A DNA stretch of 13,058 bases from Spongospora subterranea. Its lineage: Eukaryota; Endomyxa; Phytomyxea; Plasmodiophorida; Plasmodiophoridae. The notes under the pieces were generated by a model, which was not told where the DNA came from, made no database searches, and worked only from the letters and a program-made list of their open reading frames with translations. The DNA lies in assembly GCA_900404475.1 (NCBI GenBank), contig OUQQ01000574.1, positions 1 to 13,058 of the forward strand. Reading direction: 5' to 3'. Numbering within the stretch: the first letter of the stretch is position 1; the number at the start of each line of letters is the position of its first letter. The position numbers were made by a program, and so were the translations under genes. Positions 9,731 through 13,058 of this stretch are shown in pieces.

Positions 9731-10897
9731 TTATTTTTCGTCCTCATCCGACGATGACGATTGCTGATCGTCATCGCTGTCTGCATGAATGGGGAATCGT
9801 AGAATAGCCGCGATACCAGTCAATTCGCTGAGTTGTTGACCTGATGGATGTTGAGTAGAAAAAATGAACACCTCGCCTGAACCATCTTTAATTTGTTCGA
9901 CTAACGACACATAGGATTTTCTTTGTATCGGATCTGCTGCTCGGAACAGGTCGTCAGTAATGAGCAGTGTTGCGATGGCGTTCTCGTCGGCAGCTTGGCG
10001 AACGTGTTTGGGGCCGTAAAATGCACGGTCGGGCTGGGTGTTCAGCATTGAGTAGAATTGATCTAGAGCACGAACTTCGGCAACGGCTTTAGTATCTTCG
10101 ACCAGAGCCGATATTGACGGATCAGTTAAAATCTCCTTTAAACTCTGCAAATGTGCAGAAGAGCACGAGATCAAAACAAATTTCTGGACGTTGGCGAGAA
10201 CATGTTTCATATCCCGTTTAACGCATTCATCGTTAAGATAGAGCATAAAATCGTCTTTCAAAAACCCAGGACTGCCAATTACCACACACTTCACGATATC
10301 GAATCTGATTTTGTTGGAGATTGTCGTTAACACTTGGTCAAAGAACCTGACGACGCCTTTATCATGACGAGTGTTGGACGCAAGACGTTTCTTTGGGATT
10401 GTGGTCTCGATCCTGGCCGCTAATGAGGTCATATGGGCACCGATCAAGGTGATATGTGCCAGGCCCGGTTGCATCAGCACAACGGCGACTTCAGAGCTGG
10501 CGGCTGGATCACAAGCCGTCTCCAACCGATCCAGATAAAGCTGGTCCCAATCGGATTTGTAAATCGTTAGGGAGCGTTGCGCCACCATCTCCAACGTATG
10601 AAATTGTCCCAATTTCACGTATTTTGATTCTACGACGTTCTTGCCGGATATTCGCAAAGTTTGCCCAGAGGCGTCATAGTCAACAGACACGACCGCCAAG
10701 GTCAGTGACGTTTTGACCTTGGTCGTCGTCGTTGACCCAGTGGCGGTCATATTCTGGACTTTTCGCCATGACAATCCAGTGACCCGATCGTCGACTGATA
10801 CGAGATTGTAGAGGTGCCAGATATCCTCGCCCGTGTCCGCCTGGACCTTGATGGATCCCGACCCATCCGGGCTCATATCCCGATGGAGAATCCGCAT
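9731..10897 (-). CDS. PELO: Pelota/Dom34 ribosome-rescue factor
   Basis: Homologue of Pelota/Dom34, which with Hbs1 recognises stalled ribosomes with an empty A site and starts their dissociation and no-go or non-stop mRNA decay in the cytoplasm. One uninterrupted exon of 388 aa, very near the 385 aa of human Pelota. The N-terminal domain (about 1-130) starts with a short strand and contains GEDIWHLYNLV and YVKLGQFHTLE. The middle domain (about 133-265) has VVLMQPGLAHITLI, PKKR and FDIVKCVVIGSPGF. The C-terminal domain (about 266-370) has DTKAVAEVRALDQFYSML, DRAFYGPKHV, LLITDDLFR and GIAAILRFP. An acidic Ser/Asp/Glu tail ends the protein, as in animal Pelota. As expected for Pelota, no GGQ motif of true release factors is present. 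The start at 10897 matches the family N terminus; the open frame extends 36 nt further upstream only through a TTG codon. It is the only clearly intronless housekeeping gene here. Confidence 0.96.
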   Translation of the reverse strand: MRILHRDMSPDGSGSIKVQADTGEDIWHLYNLVSVDDRVTGLSWRKVQNMTATGSTTTTKVKTSLTLAVVSVDYDASGQTLRISGKNVVESKYVKLGQFHTLEMVAQRSLTIYKSDWDQLYLDRLETACDPAASSEVAVVLMQPGLAHITLIGAHMTSLAARIETTIPKKRLASNTRHDKGVVRFFDQVLTTISNKIRFDIVKCVVIGSPGFLKDDFMLYLNDECVKRDMKHVLANVQKFVLISCSSAHLQSLKEILTDPSISALVEDTKAVAEVRALDQFYSMLNTQPDRAFYGPKHVRQAADENAIATLLITDDLFRAADPIQRKSYVSLVEQIKDGSGEVFIFSTQHPSGQQLSELTGIAAILRFPIHADSDDDQQSSSSDEDEK

Positions 10898-11078
10898 CTT
10901 GGTCCAAGACGCCTTTTGTGCCCTTTCTTTCAATCAAAATCAGTAGAGCGGTAGGTTGGTAGACAGGCCTTATGTAGGACGACCCTCTACCCTTGGTAGA
11001 TACGGATTCCCTTGTGTTACACAGGGTGTATGCCACGCACTTTTTCGTGACATATTTCACCACAGAATCAGAGACCCC

Positions 11079-11464
11079 CTAAGATTGACTGAGAATCACA
11101 AATTGATCACGACAATGTTCGATCCCCTGTTTTACTCATTGGTAAACAATTGGAAAACTCAGCGGTAAAAGCATGGTTCATATATCAACCTATACTTCCT
11201 ATATCAACCTGTACTTACTTTACGGCCTCCGCACGGACTGAACTCCGCTCGTGGCTCTTCAATAAACCGACTCACTTTGTTCTCAGTCTTTACCCTGGTT
11301 ATGGGCCCAGTAACAAGGCTGTTTTTGAACATCTGCACATCGTGAAGGAACATTTTAGTCTTGGTGCTGTATTTTCCGTAAGATGCCTCTCGTTTCCCAT
11401 CGTGGATTGTTTCCAGCTGGTCCGTATACGAAATAATCGCCCCGCTTCGCCTTGGCCGGTCCAT
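11079..11464 (-). CDS. possible small two-exon gene, unknown function
   Basis: Low-confidence model. Exon 1 (11464-11219) starts at ATG in a good eukaryotic context (CACCATGG) and encodes 82 residues beginning MDRPRRSGAIISYTDQ, with GKYSTKTKMFLHD in the middle. It ends at a strong donor, GTAAGT, in phase 0. An intron of 92 nt (11218-11127) ending AAACAG would join a 15-codon exon 2 (11126-11079) ending in TAG; the total is 97 aa. Without splicing, the frame stops five codons after the donor. The end would lie about 180 nt upstream of the Pelota ATG on the same strand, matching the local compact spacing. I recognise no family. No signal peptide or membrane segment is visible. The intron is longer than the others here and contains a 19-bp duplication. 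It could be chance open sequence. Confidence 0.3.
11181..11218. repeat. 19-bp tandem duplication spanning a candidate splice donor
   Basis: Two adjacent 19-bp units, 11181-11199 and 11200-11218, both starting TATATCAACCT, match at 17 of 19 positions. Read on the minus strand, the second unit begins with the donor-like GTAAGTACAGG and the first with GGAAGTATAGG. If the small gene is real, its intron begins with a duplicated donor region, only one copy of which keeps the GT. Confidence 0.75.
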
Positions 11465-11529
11465 GGTGACCAAGCAATTAAATACGGATGGATAGCAGGA
11501 TAGCTATAGTTTAGGGTCCACTAGTTTTT

Positions 11530-11544
11530 GGTGTGTCACACACC
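11530..11544. repeat. 15-bp perfect palindrome
   Basis: GGTGTGT, central C, ACACACC. The same GTGTGTC/GACACAC core recurs within the arms of the longer inverted repeat at 11562-11587 and 12384-12410, which suggests a shared binding site such as subterminal transposase sites. Confidence 0.55.
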
Positions 11545-11827
11545 CAGACCTAGATTAATTGGAGGATCAATTCGACACACCCAAGAAAGTCAATGATGGT
11601 TTAACGGACGAGATTAACAGAGAAACCACACCCCATGTATCAAACATGAACGCGACAGAGGGCGAAAACCTATCCCATTTCAAAATAGTCATTGCTAGTT
11701 TGGTGTTGACCGTTCAATCCAATTAAAACCTGACTGTTTGTACAAAATCTTCTTGACCCTACAATCGACCTCACAGTACCAAGCCGAGTGCTATGTTTAT
11801 CGATCTAAGAAACAACGCTTAGGGTTC

Positions 11828-11846
11828 CTAGCGTCACCAACGCTAG
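11828..11846. repeat. small hairpin next to inverted-repeat arm
   Basis: CTAGCG, a 7-nt loop, then CGCTAG: a perfect 6-bp stem directly abutting and partly overlapping the right arm of the 11514/11843 inverted repeat. Confidence 0.5.
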
Positions 11847-12118
11847 TGGACCCTCCACGTTGTTTTGATATCCAACTGTGTAAATTTAGCGAAACCTAAA
11901 AAAATTTTGGACGTTGGGTGTCGCAAGGTCCAGGATAGTTTCCTTTGTAGAAGAACAATAGCAACTCGCATTGACGGTATTAGATGAGCACGAGCTCTAG
12001 GGATTGCTATGCGAAATTCAATAAACCTGTTCATGGCGCATCATGCCATCTTACGTTACAACTATTTTGAATCTGGTGATGGTGGGGATCGTATCGTTAC
12101 GTGGCGAACCATCATCGA

Positions 12119-12333
12119 ACGATTTTACGTCCATCAATTCATGCTTCTCAATAGTCGGTTGTTCTGATTGCATCTGCTGAAGCGGTGAAGAAAGATGACT
12201 TCGCACCGCCGTGCCTCAATGCCAAAATCCCCTCAACCATGTCAACGTTCTGGTTTGAACCGAAAGCGTCCACCATCGCTAACATCGCACGCGCTGCCTG
12301 AACAATAAAACATTCAGCTGGACTCGGATCCAT
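12119..12333 (-). pseudogene. possible decayed coding relic, unknown
   Basis: On the minus strand an ATG at 12333 opens a 61-codon frame containing AARAMLAMVDAFGSNQNVDM and ending at 12148. A second frame, open from inside it and starting near an ATG at about 12174, continues further left beyond 12119 with SEQPTIEKHELMD. The overlap of two open frames could reflect one gene broken by an indel, lying inside the inverted repeats. No family is recognised, and chance is a serious alternative. Confidence 0.15.
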
Positions 12334-12357
12334 TGTGAAAATCGGTGTAAATATTGA

Positions 12358-12385
12358 AATCCCATGGGATCAATTCCCATGGATT
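12358..12385. repeat. palindrome with CCATGGGA/TCCCATGG arms
   Basis: The arms match perfectly over 8 bp around a 5-nt centre (TCAAT) and extend outward to AATC/GATT apart from one extra C on the left. It sits directly inside the right arm of the 11562/12384 inverted repeat. Confidence 0.6.
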
Positions 12386-12449
12386 CTTAAGTGTGTCGAA
12401 ATTAATCCTCGGTTGTCCTCAAAACTGTGAATGGTCGCTAAGTCAGGGC

Positions 12450-12515
12450 GGATGGAATGCGGTCGGGGATGATTGTGCACAGGGATGGAATGCGGTCGGG
12501 GATGATTGTGCACAG
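12450..12515. repeat. perfect tandem duplication, 2 x 33 bp
   Basis: Two identical 33-bp units (12450-12482 and 12483-12515), each starting GGATGGAATGCGGTC and ending TGTGCACAG. The absence of any mismatch implies a recent event. The period is eleven codons, and in one plus-strand frame it encodes GWNAVGDDCAQ twice, but the surrounding frame (12354-12539) resembles no protein. Confidence 0.9.
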
Positions 12516-12527
12516 CAGTGTGATAAA

Positions 12528-12539
12528 GGTCCACTGTAG
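12528..12539. repeat. possible Tc1/mariner-pogo-like element end
   Basis: GGTCCACTGTAG reads on the minus strand as CTACAGTGGACC. TA followed by CAGTGG... is a common start of Tc1/mariner and pogo-type terminal repeats flanked by TA. A degenerate partner could be CTAGTGGACCC at 11843, oriented as an inverted mate about 700 bp away. Based on motif resemblance only. Confidence 0.3.
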
Positions 12540-13058
12540 TCCCATGTTTTTATTTACGGTCGGCCCCTATTATATGATGGACTGCTGGGTCGCAAATTGC
12601 GATGGCAGACGATACCGGCATACCGACAGTTAAAATATGCCATCGCCAGGATATGGTACCTGAAGGAGCGGCTACAGCCTTTTCCGCAGACAACCTCGAC
12701 CGCGTTGACTATTATGGACTCGGAATGTGACGATGACGGTCTAGATGTCAAAGCGTTTGTATTGAAGTTTGCCGATGCCCACCGTTCTGATAATGTTCAC
12801 ATCAAGCAATCCCGGATGCCGATGGGTCTGTCCATTCAGGTCGTTTCGGCAAAAGGTCCTCACCCTGTGTGCGTCGGCTGTAATCAAGCCATGGAGCGAG
12901 GCGATACGCGGCTGTACAAACGGCAGCAGACGAACCTCGAAAAGGGATGGACGACTGGGCTGTCTTATCCTTTAAAAGGCGAGTGCATGCCGTTCCTGAG
13001 CGTTGAGGAGAAGGACGAGCTGCAACGGTTGATGGACCACAAACAAAAACTTCATAAT
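12540..13058 (+). CDS. partial gene running off the right edge, unknown (CxxC protein)
   Basis: The frame is open from just after a TAG at 12537-12539 to the last base, 173 codons without a stop, which is unlikely by chance. The first in-frame ATG is at 12714, so translation starts there (115 residues visible) or the upstream part belongs to an exon joined to something further left. The upstream part contains RQLKYAIARIWYLKERL, helix-like and basic. After the ATG an acidic stretch (MDSECDDDGLD) is followed by a domain with PVCVGCNQAMERGDTRLY, a C-x2-C knuckle followed by a gly/basic strand like treble-clef zinc fingers such as the PARP type. The remaining zinc ligands cannot be assigned in the visible part. 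I do not recognise the protein. It begins right where the transposon-like block ends. Confidence 0.55.

Larger units (their letters stand above)
11514..11853. repeat. 11-bp perfect inverted repeat bounding about 340 bp
   Basis: GGGTCCACTAG at 11514-11524 is exactly matched by CTAGTGGACCC at 11843-11853. Just inside each arm a GGTG word follows after a few bases (TTTTTGGTG on the left, CGTTGGTG on the right when read inward), so the similarity extends a little. No clean target-site duplication is visible. A MITE-like element or two unrelated element ends are both possible. Confidence 0.5.
11562..12410. repeat. 26/27-bp imperfect inverted repeat bounding about 850 bp
   Basis: The left arm (11562-11587) reads GAGGATCAATTCGACACAC and continues to AAGAA. 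The right arm (12384-12410), read on the minus strand, gives GAGGATTAATTTCGACACAC and also continues to AAGAA. Differences are one substitution and one inserted base in the outer part and two substitutions before AAGAA. This length and orientation are what terminal inverted repeats look like. No flanking target duplication is obvious and no intact transposase lies between. Confidence 0.6.
11465..12539. other. repeat-rich intergenic block, probably DNA-transposon remnants
   Basis: Over 1 kb with no convincing gene. Open frames are short and do not resemble known proteins. The block instead contains several inverted repeats at nested scales (11514/11843, 11562/12384), a 15-bp palindrome, a hairpin near 11828-11846, a palindrome at 12358-12385, a 33-bp tandem duplication and a terminus-like GGTCCACTGTAG at its right edge. 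Such a concentration is absent elsewhere in the window. The reading as decayed cut-and-paste transposon ends is an inference; no transposase was recognised. Confidence 0.5.

Noticed and set aside
9731..10933. Pelota start at 10933
   Set aside because: That codon is TTG; the family N terminus aligns with the ATG at 10897.
10680..11063. 127-residue minus-strand frame overlapping the Pelota 5' end
   Set aside because: Its left part is Pelota coding sequence in a shifted frame and its right part has no recognisable features.
12554..12751. Minus-strand open frame opposite the right-edge gene
   Set aside because: It is shorter than the plus-strand frame, which stays open for 519 nt, and resembles nothing known.
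1..13058. CRISPR array, bacterial operon or phage content
   Set aside because: No regularly spaced repeats, no Shine-Dalgarno-led gene strings and clear spliceosomal introns; the window is eukaryotic.

Overview
This is nuclear DNA from a microbial eukaryote. Most genes are split by short introns. Ten junctions can be placed from reading frame and homology, all GT...AG, with lengths 55, 55, 57, 55, 62, 50, 65, 81, 53 and 50 nt. One contains a clear branch-point-like TACTAAT. Base composition is near 50% GC, there are no operons or Shine-Dalgarno sites, and genes lie very close together (one convergent pair is 21 nt apart). Together this suggests a compact protist genome. A plasmodiophorid-like rhizarian would fit, but that is only a guess; nothing in the window fixes the species.

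Layout, left to right. Positions 229-1439 (+) hold a BASS4/SLC10A7-type membrane transporter in four exons. Positions 1831-2433 (+) hold a FHIT-type diadenosine polyphosphate hydrolase in three exons. Positions 3419-2455 (-) hold a secreted protein whose two ends look like the two halves of a C-type lectin-like domain, separated by a long charged insert. Positions 6348-3562 (-) and 6748-9622 (+) hold two divergently transcribed, membrane-anchored subtilisin-like proteases of the KP-43 type that are clearly paralogues. Positions 10897-9731 (-) hold an intronless Pelota/Dom34 ribosome-rescue factor. A weaker small two-exon candidate gene lies at 11464-11079 (-).

From about 11.5 to 12.54 kb I see no convincing gene. 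The stretch is instead dense in inverted repeats, palindromes and one perfect 33-bp tandem duplication, as expected of old DNA-transposon remnants. A new open frame enters from 12540 and runs off the right edge, with a CxxC-containing protein of unknown function.

The genes do not form a pathway. Nucleotide signalling and clean-up (FHIT) and mRNA surveillance (Pelota) are housekeeping functions. The two proteases and the lectin-like protein are all predicted to enter the secretory route and sit side by side, so this part may be a cell-surface or secreted-protein neighbourhood. The most striking points are: the second protease, whose two intact halves can be joined only by removing 61 nt that do not obey GT-AG; the four-versus-at-most-one intron difference between the two proteases; the split lectin-like domain; and the repeat-rich block on the right. 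I found no clearly new multi-gene system.
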